Part shown: piece by piece, positions 1 through 11,055 of the stretch | Layout of the letters: each line of letters starts with the position of its first letter | Position numbering within the stretch: the first letter of the stretch is position 1 | Source: Ceratotherium simum simum | Taxonomy: Eukaryota; Chordata; Mammalia; Perissodactyla; Rhinocerotidae | Assembly: GCF_000283155.1 (NCBI RefSeq) | Contig: NW_004454160.1 | Span: 10,296,087-10,360,086 of the forward strand | Reading direction: 5' to 3' | Length of the DNA stretch: 64,000 nt | Program-made: the position numbers and the translations under genes | The notes under the pieces: generated by a model | Told to the model about the DNA's origin: nothing | The model's database searches: none | Seen by the model: only the letters and a program-made list of their open reading frames with translations

Positions 1-231
1 AAGGGCAATATTTTATTCATTTTTGTATCCTCCATATCTGGGATATGTAGATGTTTAATAAATGTTTAAATGTTGAGTAAAAGAGGTGTAGGAAGACTCA
101 ATTTAGTTGACAGCTGAACTTACCTAGATGAGTTGGAACCTCCCCACCTTACTCCATCCCCTGCACCCGACCTCACTGTGCATTCTCCTGTGCTGCTCAC
201 TTCCAAGAAGTGTAAAATGGGTTAATGGAGG

Positions 232-696
232 TGTTAGGGGTTGAACTGTGTTCCCTCCAAATTCTTATGTTGAAGTCCTAACCCTGAGTACCTCAAAATG
301 TGACCTTACTTGGAAATAGGGTCGTGGCAAATGTAACTAGTTAAGATGAGGTCATACTGGAGTAAGGTGGTCCCTAATCCAATATGACTGGTGTCTTTAC
401 AAAAAGGGGGAATTTGGACACAGACAAGCACACAGGGAGAACGCTTTGTGAAGATGAAGGCAGAGATCAGGGTGATGCTTCTACAGGCCGTGGAACCCCA
501 AGGATTGCCAGCAAACCACCAGAAGCTACGGAAGAAGCTGGAACAGCTTCCTCCTCACAGCCCTCAGAAGGAACCACGCCTGCTGATGCCCTGATCTCAG
601 ACTTCTGGCCTTTAGAACTGTAAGACAATAAAATTTTTGTTGTTTAAGCCACTTGGTTATGGCATTTTATTACGACAGCCCTAGGAGACTAACACA
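232..696 (+). mobile_element. MLT1-type MaLR solo LTR
   Basis: The element starts TGTTAGGGGTTGAACTGTG and ends with GCCACTTGGTTATGG...GACTAACACA, with the internal landmarks of MLT1 LTRs (GACCTTACTTGGAAATAGGG, CCAATATGACTGGTGTC, AACTGTAAGACAATAAA). AATAAA is present near 627. The flanking five bases are GGAGG and GGAGA, a likely decayed duplication. No internal MaLR sequence adjoins it, so it is a solo LTR. Confidence 0.85.
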
Positions 697-739
697 GGAG
701 ATAAAAGTGCTCAGAGAAAACAGCAGCTTTCATTTCCAT

Positions 740-875
740 GCAGAGCCCCTCATCTTTCACACTCATGTGCCATTTGATCCCCACATAAACCAGTGAGGGA
801 GGGTCGTCATTCTTATTATTCCCACCATACAGATGAAAAAACTGAAGTTCAAGAGAGGCAAAGTAATATGGCTTA
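740..875 (-). repeat. MIR SINE fragment
   Basis: The core ATTATTCCCACCATACAGATGAAAAAACTGAAG followed by AGAGAGGCAAAGTAA is the reverse strand of the MIR core. It is diverged and partial. Confidence 0.75.
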
Positions 876-2090
876 TGGTTTTCCCTGTTTTTTTCATGGG
901 CAGAAGCAGTCTTCAGTTTTGGTCTCTTTCCACTATCACATCTGGCTGCCTTAAGGCAGTTTTGAAAAGTCTAAAATATTATACGGTTTGTGAAGTTATT
1001 ATCATTATTCGTGAATAACAGCATGAGGTTAGCCTTCACCAAAAGAGCCCCACCCCTGTGGCTTCAGCCTTATTCATACAAAGCAGCTGTGGGACTTTGC
1101 TTTCAAGAGGCCTGTTAGGCCATCGAAGCTCCTGGAACCACTGGCATGCCCACCCTGCCCCAAGCTGAGGACCCAGGGAAAGGCACTAGCCCCGAGCTCC
1201 TCTCGCTTTTCCCTCCTTACACCCTTGCCAGAGGAACTTCCCCTGAGGGTGGCCATTTCTCTCTCCTCAAGTAGGCGTTCTGGAGACCAGGCCAGGACTA
1301 CTCTTTTGCCATAGGTCCCGGCTCACCCAGAGATCCCCACCCATTCCCTCAGGCCCAGTGACCACCCCCCAATGGGATCTCCTTTTTAAAGCTGCCACCA
1401 CCCACTCTCATCCCCTGGGCCTCTCCTATCCAACCCACTGGCTGCAAAGGGAGCAGCGTCCCCAGTGGCTCCTTCCTTTCTGCCCCGAAAGACAAGCACA
1501 CAGGCCATTTTCCTTTTAAGGGTTTTATTGTGGATCACTGCAGGGAAATAGAGAGGGAGTGACAAAAGTAACAACCGTGGAGATGTTTCAAAGCCTACGA
1601 TAATTTTCCTGACCCTCAGTTGGGCCCCTGATTTTCTTGCTGGACTGACAAGAGCAATCCCCCAACTTGGAATCTTGGTTTTATTCCTTAACGTGGCCCC
1701 ATTAAACTCACTTTCTTATAAGGAGAGAATGAAGATGCCGTCAAGGCAGATCACTAGCTGCCAGCCACGGCTGCTCCAAAGGCCACCTGTCTGTGGGGCA
1801 TGTGATTTCTGGGGCTTTCCAGAGTGGGCCACACTCACTCACCCGTGTCTCTGAAATTCTCCAAACACCACCCTGGCTCCACAGTGATTCCCTTGAACCA
1901 TAGCAACTTGGTGAGGCCTATGGACCCTTCTCAGAATAACGTTTCTAATATTTAAAATAAAATACATAGAGTTATAAAGGAAATCAATTTCCTTGAAATA
2001 GTTATTAAAAATATTTTAAAATTTTGTGATATAATAATATGTATGCTTCATTACTATTACATTAAATAGCATGATCTAACTTCAGAACTA
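876..2090. other. Intergenic, no gene recognised
   Basis: Unique sequence with short chance frames only. From about 1930 it becomes AT-rich up to the ERE insertion. I see no splice-flanked exon, RNA gene or recent repeat. Confidence 0.5.
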
Positions 2091-2105
2091 ATAACTTATA
2101 ATTTT

Positions 2106-2313
2106 TTTTTAAAGATTTTATTTATTTATTTTTTCCCCCCAAAGCCCCAGTAGATAGTTGTATGTCATAGCTGCACATCCTTCTAGTTGCTGTATGTGGG
2201 ACGCGGCCTCAGCATGACAGGAGAAGCAGTGCGTCGGTGCACGCCCGGGATCCGAACCCGGGTCGCCAGCAGCGGAGCCCGTGCACCTAACCGCTAAGCC
2301 ACAGGGCCGGCCC
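2106..2313 (-). mobile_element. ERE (equine tRNA-derived SINE), reverse
   Basis: The reverse strand starts GGGCCGGCCCTGTGGCTTAGCGGTTAGG-like, carries the tRNA-type box GGGTTCGGATCCCGGGC, and ends in an A/T-rich tail (AATAAATAAAATCTTT). It is flanked by the 15-bp duplication ATAACTTATAATTTT at 2091-2105 and 2314-2328, with one mismatch, so this is an intact retroposition event. Confidence 0.93.
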
Positions 2314-2576
2314 ATAACTTGTAATTTTGATAATATAATATCAAGTGGTACAATATATACTATTTCAAGATATCTAAAACAACTGTAACATGTTATGAAA
2401 ATATCCATGATTTCCATTGGCGACAAAGTCACAGGTATTGCTAATACTTCTGTGACTTGTTGCCTACATCCATAGTTGAAGTAAATACTAAATTTTGCTT
2501 AGTGATCAGTGAAAATAATGATATAATGTTTTATTCCCCATTTAAGTTCCTGGACCCAGGTTAAGAGCTTCTGCCC

Positions 2577-2751
2577 TAGATCTGTGCTTTTCTGACTTGC
2601 CTGTGCATTGTGAATCACCTGAGGATCTTGTTAAAATGCAGATTCTGATTCAGCAGATCGGGGGTGGGCCTGAGGCTCTGCATTCTTTACAGTCTCCCAT
2701 GATGCTGGGCTGCTGGTCCCCAGGGCGGGGACGTACTCTGGGTAATGAGGT
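2577..2751. mobile_element. MER5A-like hAT remnant
   Basis: The text GTGAATCACCTGAGGATCTTGTTAAAATGCAGATTCTGATTCAGCAG followed by GGGCCTGAGGCTCTGCATTC is typical of MER5A. Its 3' part runs up to the edge of the LTR that begins at 2752, so the LTR landed at or just beyond its end. Confidence 0.8.
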
Positions 2752-3281
2752 TGTTGGGGAGGAGAAATCCCCCCTTCTACCCTTTTTGTGTTCTTATGGC
2801 TGAACTACTAATAAAATTGGCATAAGACCAGATTAACAGGAGAAAAACTCAATTTAGTATGAATATTGGAGATTATAGAGAAATGATGCTCAGAGTGAAC
2901 AAAGCAGGCAGTATATGCATCTTTTTACACAAAGAAACAATAAATTGGTGACAAATGACATGACAAAGAAACTTAGGTTTGAGGTATATATGTAATAGGA
3001 GGAATTTAAGCAGGGTTTTGGCTTGAGGTAGTAAATTAGCAAGGTTCGTTTATACAGGCTTCTTGGACCTAAATTCCCTCACTCTGGTGATAAGGATGTC
3101 TCTCTCAGCCTTCAGGGACAGGGAGGGCACCCTTCACATGGGAGATTTATTTCCTGCTTTCAGGGAGACAAAGGAGAGTCAGAGTCTTCTTTTGCACCCA
3201 CTGTTTCTTAAGTAATTTTAATTAAAATAATCAATATGCCATTGTGGACTATTTTGGGGTGGCCTGCCCTGGGCCCCAACA
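2752..3281 (-). mobile_element. Solo LTR, ERV1-like (first of three)
   Basis: The block has inverted ends TGTTGGGG and CCCCAACA. On the minus strand it closes with TTCTCCTGTTAATCTGGTCTTATGCCAATTTTATT, parallel to the LTR at 4348-4899 (TTCTCCTGTTATTCTGTCTCATGCCAATTTAATT), so it belongs to a related family. Flanking GGT is present on both sides. No internal retroviral coding sequence is attached. Confidence 0.7.
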
Positions 3282-4220
3282 GGTGCTAGATAGTGGTTAC
3301 CACCCTGAACCATTATCAGGAAACTAAGAACAAGAGCATCAGTTGCTCTGGGCCTAAGGGTGGGAGGTTGGGGTAGGGCCTCAGAGCAATTCAGTGAGCC
3401 ATCAGTTCCTGCGAGTCCTATGGTGACAAGGCTGCCAGCCCAGCATATCTCCTGAAGAGAATGCTGAGGACACTCTGCCTGGCAAAGCTTCAGGGCACTT
3501 GCAATCTCTTTAATGCTCCAGTTCAGCCTGAGCTCAAGCTTTCCCTTTGCCTGGGCCAGTTAGATAAGACTTGACTAAAGGAATAACAAAGGAAAAATAA
3601 ATGTGGACAGTAGAACAGGACTGGGAAACACGACTTCGAGATACCCTGCCCACTTAGTGATGGGCTTCAAAGACAGGGTCTTGTGCCTTCTCCTGGGCTG
3701 GACCCATCAAAGTGAAGCCCCATGGGAGAGGAAGCCGTCACTATCAGAACATCCCCAAGGGGAGTATGAATCTCTGAGTCAGATGCAGTGAGGCCCCGCG
3801 CCCTTACACACTAGTTTTAGAGGTCTGGGGTTTTATTAAGGGAGATGCAAGTTTCCCTGGTTCTCTGCTCCTGCCCCTTCCTGGTTCCCGGCTGCTTCAA
3901 AATGGTGGATGCCATCTTCACACCTACCTTCCAGGAGGCTACCCCTAGTTGGAGAATTCCCTCTCTGCATCGGCCTAGGGCTTGCCTCCTGAGTTCTGGT
4001 CTGAGAATCCTCCTTGTCCCCATTACGGGTTCTTTCATGACTTTTCACTCTATTGAGAAAGATCCTCCCTCCCCACACCCACCCAAAGGTTGTAGCCTCA
4101 ACCCACAATCATGTTTAATACAACACATCAAATTTAATAACAATGCAAGAAAATCACACACACAGTGCAAGAGGGCCTAATCTGTACCAATCTTGATTTT
4201 GCATTTGTAATCGATACCTC
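3282..4220. other. Intergenic, possible unclassified old repeat
   Basis: There is no gene. The part from about 3790 to 4150 has an LTR-like texture on the minus strand (TTTATT near 3833, CT-rich blocks), but I could not match it to a family. The several overlapping short frames here show no domain. Confidence 0.35.
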
Positions 4221-4221
4221 T

Positions 4222-5015
4222 CTGGAGCTGTGGTTAATAATATGACCTTTGCAGTCACTTAGATCTGGGTTCCAATTACACCATAGACAAGCCGTGTGAC
4301 CTTAAGGAATTTGACTAATTTCTCTAAGCTTCAGTGTGCTAATCTGCTGTAGGGGAGTAGAATTTGCTACCCCAAAATGTGTCTCTTTGACTTGATTATT
4401 TTGGGGAACAAAAGACTCAGGGAGAAACTTTGACCTTCTCCCTAACTGCCTAAAATAATTTAAGATAGAAGGCCTGTTCCAGGAAGGAGCTATCACCATA
4501 GATAACTATAGTATAATATGAACTAGGTGTGGTAGACAGGGAGGAACCTAGCAAGGCCCATTTGATCAAAGACCTCTCCATGTTTCATTACCTTTGCAAG
4601 GCATGGCAAACATTGTTTACCAAACATTTGCTTTTCCACTCCATGTGAATTGCCTCCCTCCCCTTTGAAATCCCAAACCACTATCCATAACATCCTCCTT
4701 TGTCTTTAGCTTAAGATGGTATTTAAGGTGATGGCTTTGGCCATTTTGGCAAGTTACTCGGTTTTCCTGGGTTTCTCCCATGTATACATGTTAGTAAACT
4801 TGTTTGATTTTCTCCTGTTATTCTGTCTCATGCCAATTTAATTCTTAGACCAGCCAGAAGGACCTAGAAGGTTAGAGGAATGTTTCTTCCTCTCCTACAC
4901 AGCAAAATGTGAGTAATTAAAATATCTACCTCATTGGACTGTTGAATGGATTAAATAAGATGATGCTTGCAGTCAGTACTCTGTCTAGCACACAATAAGT
5001 TCCCAATATTATTAT
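4222..5015 (+). repeat. MIR split by an LTR insertion
   Basis: The left part (4222-4347) reads GACCTTTGCAGTCACTTAGATCTGGGTTCC...CTTCAGTGTGCTAATCTGC and the right part (4900-5015) resumes with AGCAAAATGTGAGTAATTAAAATATCTACCTCATTGGACTGTTG. Joined, they form one MIR, so the LTR at 4348-4899 is younger than it. Confidence 0.8.
4348..4899 (+). mobile_element. Solo LTR, ERV1-like (second of three)
   Basis: A 552-bp element starting TGTAGGGGAGTAGAATTTGCTACCCC and ending CTACA. It has a TATA-like GTATTTAAGG near 4720 and an AGTAAA at 4793-4798, the order expected for U3-R-U5. It is flanked by CTGC and CAGC, a decayed 4-bp duplication inside a MIR. The reverse copy at 14126-14615 is clearly related over most of its length. 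Confidence 0.82.
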
Positions 5016-5254
5016 GAATGTGCTATTCTCACCTCCTATGGTAAAGTAGTTATCTTAGCATTTAATAACATTGCTTTCTATCAGGGTGAGTCCTATGCTT
5101 GTCACATAGTAGGTGCCTGATAAATCATCCTTGAATAAATGAAGTAAGCATAGTCTCAAGACTATTCCTGTTTGGGAAAGCATCCCTTCAGGCTCCTGAC
5201 TAATGACAGTCACTGTAAGGAGGATTGTGATATTGTGATTTATAATAAGAAATA

Positions 5255-6030
5255 CATATTTGGTCTTCGTCCATTTCCTGGCACAGAGCTCCTAAAACCC
5301 TTGGAATTTCCTGTGATGAGGTTGTCTTTTGTTATGTTAATGAGGTGACTTTTGGATCACCTAAGGATGGGGGCTGGTTGCCAGTGGAGTCGACCATGTG
5401 ATTAGAGGGTTGGAAATTTCAGTTCCCCCACCTCGCACACACACATACACATCCCCCCTACCTCCAGGGAGGGGAGAGGGGCTGGAGATTGAGTTCAATC
5501 ACCAAGGGCCAATGATTTAATCAATCATGCTTAGGTAATGAAGCTTCCATAAAACCCCAAAAGGACAGGGTTTGGAGAGCTTTTGGATTGGTGAACACAT
5601 GGAGATTCCAGGAGAGTGGTGTGCTCAGAGAGAGTATGGAAACTCCGCACCTTTTCCCATGTCTTGCCTTATGCATCTCTTCCATCTGGCTCTTCCTGAG
5701 TTATATCCTTTTATAATAACCAGTAATCTAGTAAGTAAAATGTTTCTCTGAGGTCTGTGAGCCTCTCTAGCAAATTAGCCGAACCCACGGCGGGGGTCGT
5801 GGGAACCTGCAATCTGTAGCCCAGCAGCACAGATGACAACCTGGACTTGTGATTGGTGTCTGGAGTTGGGAGTATGGGATCTGATGCTATCTCTGGGTAA
5901 ATAGTGTAAGAATTGAGTTGAATTGTAGGACACCCAGCTGGTGTCAGAGAGGAATTGCTTGGTAGTGTGGGAAAACTCCACACACAGCAGAAGTGGTGTC
6001 AGAATCATAAGGACATGGTCCATTATGATA
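5255..6030 (+). mobile_element. LTR-like ancient repeat, family not determined
   Basis: I recognise this text as a recurrent mammalian repeat: CATTTCCTGGCACAGAGCTCC, then GTTATGTTAATGAGGTGAC, then CTCTAGCAAATTAGCCGAACCC, then GGTGTCAGAGAGGAATTGCTTGG. It resembles an LTR with a TTATAATAACC stretch in the polyadenylation position, but I cannot name the family reliably. It has no coding capacity. Confidence 0.6.
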
Positions 6031-6069
6031 CATGATTGAGAGACAACACTTTACTATCTCCCTTTCCCC

Positions 6070-6178
6070 TCATACCCTGTGAGATCATCATTAGTATCCC
6101 CATTTTGTGCCAAGGACACCAAGGTTCACGGAGGTTTAGTGACTTGCCCAGAGTAACACAGCTAGCAAGTGGATGAGT
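6070..6178 (-). repeat. MIR SINE fragment
   Basis: The reverse MIR core TATCCCCATTTTGTGCCAAGG...GTGACTTGCCCAGAGTAACACAGCTAGCAAGTGG is present. Confidence 0.8.
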
Positions 6179-6179
6179 A

Positions 6180-7307
6180 ACACAAATAGCAAGAGGATAA
6201 GCCTCAGACAGAGGCCCAGGTGCACCCTGAAACAGCATAACAATCCTGCCTGAGGTCAGGTGGCCTAACTTACGGTCCATTACAAGAACTCTATGCACTT
6301 AGGGAGATACAGAAAGATATTCCCGGAACTTGGAGCTTAAGTCATTTTCAAGAAGGTAAAACAGGTCAAAATTAACAAAAATGGATACATTTAGCCATTT
6401 ATAGAAAAGATTCACTCCAAGCGATGCTTTGTAAATGTGTAATGAAGAGATTGGGAAATACCCAAGTCCAGAAAAGGTGACCAGGACTAAAATGTAGCTA
6501 AAGAGACTTATAGACCAATCAATAGTTCTCAAACTGACTGAAGCAAGGGTATGGTAACTGCAGGTCTGTGGTCTGCCTGGAGCCCAGAAAGGAGCAGTCA
6601 AAGGATAGAATCAGTGTGTCTCTAGTTCCACCTGAAAGAGACACCTTGGCTGTGGAGAGAGAGACTCTGCTGTGGGCCAGGCAGAGTTCATCAAGAATCT
6701 CTAATGCCTTGACAAAATGTCCCTTTGCTCTGCACTCACTAAGCAACCTTCCGAGTATTAGTTTTCTGACTTAGCTTGTATCAGAAAGGGCATACCCGGA
6801 GGGATTGTCACCCGGTCTTACATTTACCTTGAGTACCTCAGTCTCTTAGGGGTTTAATGATTGTGAGTCAATTCCTCTTGAGCTCTGTCCCCCAGTTTTA
6901 GACTGGCCTCAAGTTCATCCAGGTCTTATGAATTTAGTGATTGTAGGTCAATGCCTCTTGAGCTTGAACAACTATAAGCATGCTTATAAATTCGGTGTCT
7001 GGAACTGTAAAGAAGAGCAAGGGCCATCCCCTTTTCCATAGCAACCCTGCAAAGGTGCCTCTGCCTTGGGAGACACCCCCCACCATGCACACAGGATGTC
7101 TGTCATGAGATCCCTCATCCTTCAGCCTCTGGCTGCATATCTGCAGAGTAGAGTGAGGTTCATGATCAGAGTGGAGTGATGCCCTGCCGGGCCCCCCAAC
7201 CTGTGGGAGCACAGGGCTCCCTCAGCAGAACCAAGAGCTTAAAGATAAGCCTGTTATCTTGGCCACCAAGCTAGAGGGAAACAAACAAAGAAAAGCTCTG
7301 ATCTTTT
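6180..7307. other. Intergenic, no gene recognised
   Basis: Unique sequence with several 60-100 codon frames on both strands but no domain, signal or splice context. A decayed repeat could be hidden here, but I could not identify one. Confidence 0.45.
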
Positions 7308-7383
7308 TTGGAGAAGACAGGAAAAGGGGCCAGGAGGAGGAGGGAGGAATTAGAGGAGCTGTGTTTCTGTATCCGCCACACCC
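7308..7383 (+). repeat. Left arm of a 76-bp inverted repeat
   Basis: This arm contains a purine-rich block (GGGGCCAGGAGGAGGAGG) followed by GAGCTGTGTTTCTGTATCCG. Its reverse complement recurs at 8248-8323 with only two mismatches by my count. It does not resemble a known transposon. Confidence 0.9.
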
Positions 7384-7961
7384 ATGGTCAGACATGCAGG
7401 CACCCTGCTCCTCTCCCTGAAAAGAGAAGGCAGCAGTGCGGCCACAGGCGAAGTTAGAGTTTGGGGGACGCAGGAGGATTTGTAAATACTGGAGGCTGTC
7501 TCTCCCTGAGGGAGAAGTCACACTGCGGGGCAGGGTCCTCGAGCCCCACTCAAGGGATGACAGTTTCCTTTTATCTCTTTCTCTCCTCTGGGATTCAGGG
7601 AGTGATTGAGATAATTTACCATTTAATGTGGGCAGATGGCTTAATTAAGCTAAATCGAAAGGCATTCACAGCAGCTCTGAGTGTGTGAATGACTCCGGGG
7701 TGGGACCCGGGGAGCCGCGTGCGAGATTCATCCTTGCCCTCTGTTGGGTCTCCTGCTTGGTCCCAAGGCGCCAGGGTGCAGGGTGCCCATGGGGTGAACT
7801 GCTTGGGAATTCAGGATCCTGACTTCAGAAGCAGGTTCCTCCTGCAGCCTCTGCCAGAGCAGCCGGGGCAGGTCCTGGCTCATGCTTTGAGAAAGGCCTC
7901 TGGGGTTGTGGGCAGTCTCCACGTCCAGGGACAATGGCTGCAGAAGAAGATGGCATTGCTG

Positions 7962-7975
7962 CCCCCCCCCCCCCC
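7962..7975 (+). repeat. Poly-C run
   Basis: Fourteen consecutive C residues. Length errors in the assembly are likely at such a run. Confidence 0.95.
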
Positions 7976-8211
7976 ACCAGGCTGGCTGGGATCTGGGTGG
8001 CCACTCACCCAGGGGATTGAAGCCAAATTCCTGCCTTCAGGGAGTTCATAGTCAGGTGAGGATACCAGACTCCTGGGCCTTTACAGGCAAAGCTTGAGAG
8101 ATCCTAGTCCTCCTAAATTTTACAGAGGAGCACACTGAGGCCTAGCCAGGGGAAACAACCGGCTCACTATGAGCAGAAGAGATGTGAGAACCCAGCTCCT
8201 GTCCTGTGAGC

Positions 8212-8243
8212 ATGTGTGTGTGTGTGTGTGCACGTGTGTGTGC
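8212..8243 (+). repeat. (GT)n microsatellite
   Basis: ATGTGTGTGTGTGTGTGTGC followed by ACGTGTGTGTGC is a short dinucleotide tract next to the right arm of the inverted repeat. Confidence 0.95.
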
Positions 8244-8247
8244 ATAC

Positions 8248-8323
8248 GGGCGTGGCGGATACAGAAACACAGCTCCTCTAATTCCTCCCTCCTCCTCCTG
8301 GCCCCTCTTCCTGTCTTCTCCAA
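8248..8323 (-). repeat. Right arm of the 76-bp inverted repeat
   Basis: This is the reverse complement of 7308-7383, with differences at two positions (one near the start, C for T in GGGCGTGG, and one in GCCCCTCTTCC). Flanking bases diverge at once on both sides, so the repeat boundaries are sharp. Confidence 0.9.
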
Positions 8324-9020
8324 TTAATGAGGTTCCTGCCCCAGGGCTGAGTGCTTTCCCTTCTCTATGGTTATGTCTGAAGGGAGGGGTGAGAGCCCCA
8401 CAACAGGCAGTGGGCTTCAAAGTTGCACCCGCTCCAAGCACGGAGCTTTATAGCCTCAGGGAACAGGCCCCAGATCATTTCCTGGGTGAATTCTACTTCC
8501 ACAGTTCATTAACTTATCCTGTCTGCAGTTGGCAAGTCTGAAGGGGAGAAACCAACAACAAACCACCCTCTTCTTAATCTCCTCCCACCCCGAAAACACC
8601 TTAAAATGATTGTTTTGGCCCAGAGCCAAGGAAGTGATGACGTTTTCTAAACCACAAGGCAACGTTTTTTGGCTCATTATCTTCATTACTTTGTGGGCCA
8701 GAAGCCCCCTCCTCACCCCAGCAGGGACCCTGAGTCTGCCACCTGAGTCTAATGCTCCTGGAGGACCCGAGTGACTTGGGCAAGGATGCTTTGGGCCCTG
8801 TCTTCAGGGCTGCAGCTGTTTGCTTCAAGGAGGGCTCCACAAGAGGCTAAGCTGGGCAGAGATCACCAGGCAGCTCTGGGGAGGGGACGTGACACAGGAA
8901 CTCAGGGGCTTGTGTGGGGCCAGGAATTTCCACTGGGGATAGTACGGCAGTGGGATCTGTAAACCCAGAGATGGTGGGACAGTAGACGAGGGTGGGGCAG
9001 CGAGCCAGGGGATGATGGAT
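8324..9020. other. Intergenic, no gene recognised
   Basis: Unique DNA of moderate GC content. Overlapping short frames here carry no recognisable domain. Confidence 0.45.
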
Positions 9021-9211
9021 AGAATTGCTACGTAAAATACAGAGTGGCCAATTAAATTTGAATTTCAGATAAACAATGAATAATTTCTTAGTATAAGTAT
9101 GTCCCAAATATTCCAGGAGACATACTTATACTAAAAAATTATTTGTTGTGATTTGAATTTCGAAGTTAACTGGACATCTTATATTTTTAGTTGCTAAATC
9201 TGGCAGCCCTA
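9021..9211. mobile_element. Palindromic MITE-type DNA transposon (MER53-like)
   Basis: The element is a long imperfect palindrome. AATTTGAATTTCAGATAAACAA and TTTCTTAGTATAAGTATGTC on the left face GACATACTTATACTAAAAAA and TTGTGATTTGAATTTCG on the right, around a centre near 9105-9118. The ends read GAATTGCTACGTAAAATACAG and TTTTTAGTTGCTAAATCTGGCAGCCCT. I recognise this as a common mammalian hairpin element; the family name is tentative. Confidence 0.75.
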
Positions 9212-9566
9212 ATGGTGAGGGCGACAACCAGGAGATGGGGGGCAGTGCACCTAAGGATGGTAGATGTAGACTAGGGGATGGTAGGGCAGTAACCAGGGTA
9301 TCATGGGGCAGTAAACCAGAAATATACCCCATCCTGGACTTCTAAGTTGCAGCCCCCTGGAGTTCCCCAGAATTGGGTGCTGAGGACCTATTTCCTATCC
9401 TGGCCAACTCCAACGGACTTTTTGCTGCCTTCCCTAAGATGTCAGGCCCTCAGCTGCTCCCTCCCTTGGAGTTTCTCTCTCCACAAACTTGGCAGAGAGA
9501 TGGAACACTCTCTCCTCCCACCCTGTAGCCACCAAGCACAAGCCCCCAGACTCTTTCTATTTGAAG

Positions 9567-9770
9567 GGTTTGTGGATACTGGCTTTGGAGGCACACTGGC
9601 CGGGTGTGAATCTGAGCTGAGTCGCCCACTTGCTGTGCATCTGGGTGTGTAATTGACAAGTTTGAGCCTCAGTTTATGAGGAAAGGGGGTAAAAGGAGAA
9701 ATTGTGATGGTCTAGTGGGTTAATATTTATAAAGCTGTTAGAACATAGCACTCAATAAATGATAACTTAA
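9567..9770 (+). repeat. MIR SINE
   Basis: The order GGATACTGGCTTTGGAGGCACAC...GTGTGAATCTGAGCTGAG...TTTGAGCCTCAGTTTATGAG...AGCACTCAATAAATGATAAC follows nearly the full MIR consensus. Confidence 0.8.
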
Positions 9771-10077
9771 AATGCCTAAAGCTCTCTAATTACCACAGGG
9801 AACCAGGAAAGGGATAATAAAAAATAATAAATGTGGGGAAGTTACACAAGTACCTCTCACTCACAACCATTACCCCTCTTTTAGAAATAATGGAAGCCAT
9901 CCTTCCCACAGTCCCCTTTAATGCCTGAGAGTGGAGCTCACTAAACCACCTTTCCTCCTTCCTTCCCCAGGATGGCTCTATCCAGCGTTAGCCCAGAAGA
10001 TGAGCTATGGATCAGAGTCCACTCACCCCCTGGAGGCAGTGTGCATCTTAGGGGGACCACAGCTGGAAGACTCTCCA

Positions 10078-10185
10078 CTCATTCAATAAACTTTTATTGA
10101 GCCTCTCCTGTGTATACTGAGATAGACTAGTGAATGAAACAGACCTTGTCCTTGCCCTCATGGAACTTACAATCTAGTAGAGGGT
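10078..10185 (-). repeat. L2 LINE 3' fragment
   Basis: CTCATTCAATAAACTTTTATTGAGCCTCTCCTGTG followed by TGAATGAAACAGACCTTGTCC and CATGGAACTTACAATCTAGTAG is the reverse of the L2 3' region. Confidence 0.7.
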
Positions 10186-11055
10186 CTCATCTCATTGCCT
10201 CTCCCAACTGTGGCCATCTTCACTCGAATGGTTCAGAGACTGGGATGGCAAATTGGTTAAAGTTATAATGGCAGCTCTGATCAATTGGAAGTGGCTATGC
10301 TGTGTTTAGCCATGCTCCAGTTCAATGGGGAAAAACTTTGTGATTGATTAGTGATGTCTGCCATGGGTGCAGGAAGGAGAGGTCGTATCCTATGTGCCAT
10401 TGATATGTACACTGAGCATTTCCTTGCATTCCAAATCATGAGATAAAAGCTCACAGCTTGAATCTTGATGTCCTCTTTAGGACTGTGAATCCGAGTCTCC
10501 AGGGGGAAGTGAAGAGCTTGAGTCCCAGCTCAGGGGAAAGTAAGTCTTCAGAGCTGGCAAGTTTAAGTCCCAAAGGAGGAAAGAAATGAACATGAGACAG
10601 TGAAGTAAGACTGCACTCCTTGGTCCCTGACGGGCCAGGGCTGACAGATGGGAGAAGAATTCACCAGATAATGAGAGAAACTGGCAGTGAGAAAAGTCCA
10701 GTGACAAGTGAAAACCTAGCGACTGATGGAGTGATGCCATCACTGACTCTGTCCCCACCCCCATTAAGCTTCTCAAACTTGAAATGCCTTCCTTGATGAT
10801 GAATGTTCTGTTGATGCTGAGGATGACAGATAAGATGGCAGCAGATGGCCCTGGGTCTGTTTGGCTTGGACGGTGAGACCCAGGAGGTAGGGACAAAAGC
10901 AGTGTGCCCTCCTAGTGTCTGAGACAAGTGCCTTGGGCCTTGCCATCAACACTCAGGAGGTCCCAATTTTACATGCTCATGCGGGTTTTTAATACTCATG
11001 CAAAAAAGCAGACATTCTTATAGCTTTAAGGGAACTTAGAGATCATCTACTCCAG
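10186..11055. other. Intergenic, no gene recognised
   Basis: Unique sequence. A 139-codon minus-strand frame (10477-10896) is Ser/Leu-rich, without any domain or partner exon, and is treated as chance. Confidence 0.45.

Larger units (their letters stand above)
7384..8247. other. Spacer between inverted-repeat arms, with a candidate regulatory core
   Basis: The 864-bp spacer has no gene. At about 7588-7680 an AT-rich core with GATGGCTTAATTAAGC (palindromic homeodomain-like site next to an E-box CAGATG) stands out from GC-rich surroundings. A run of 14 C lies at 7962-7975, and a (GT)n tract abuts the right arm. Confidence 0.5.

Noticed and set aside
391..623. Two overlapping plus frames near the window start
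   Set aside because: They lie within the MLT1 LTR, which is noncoding.
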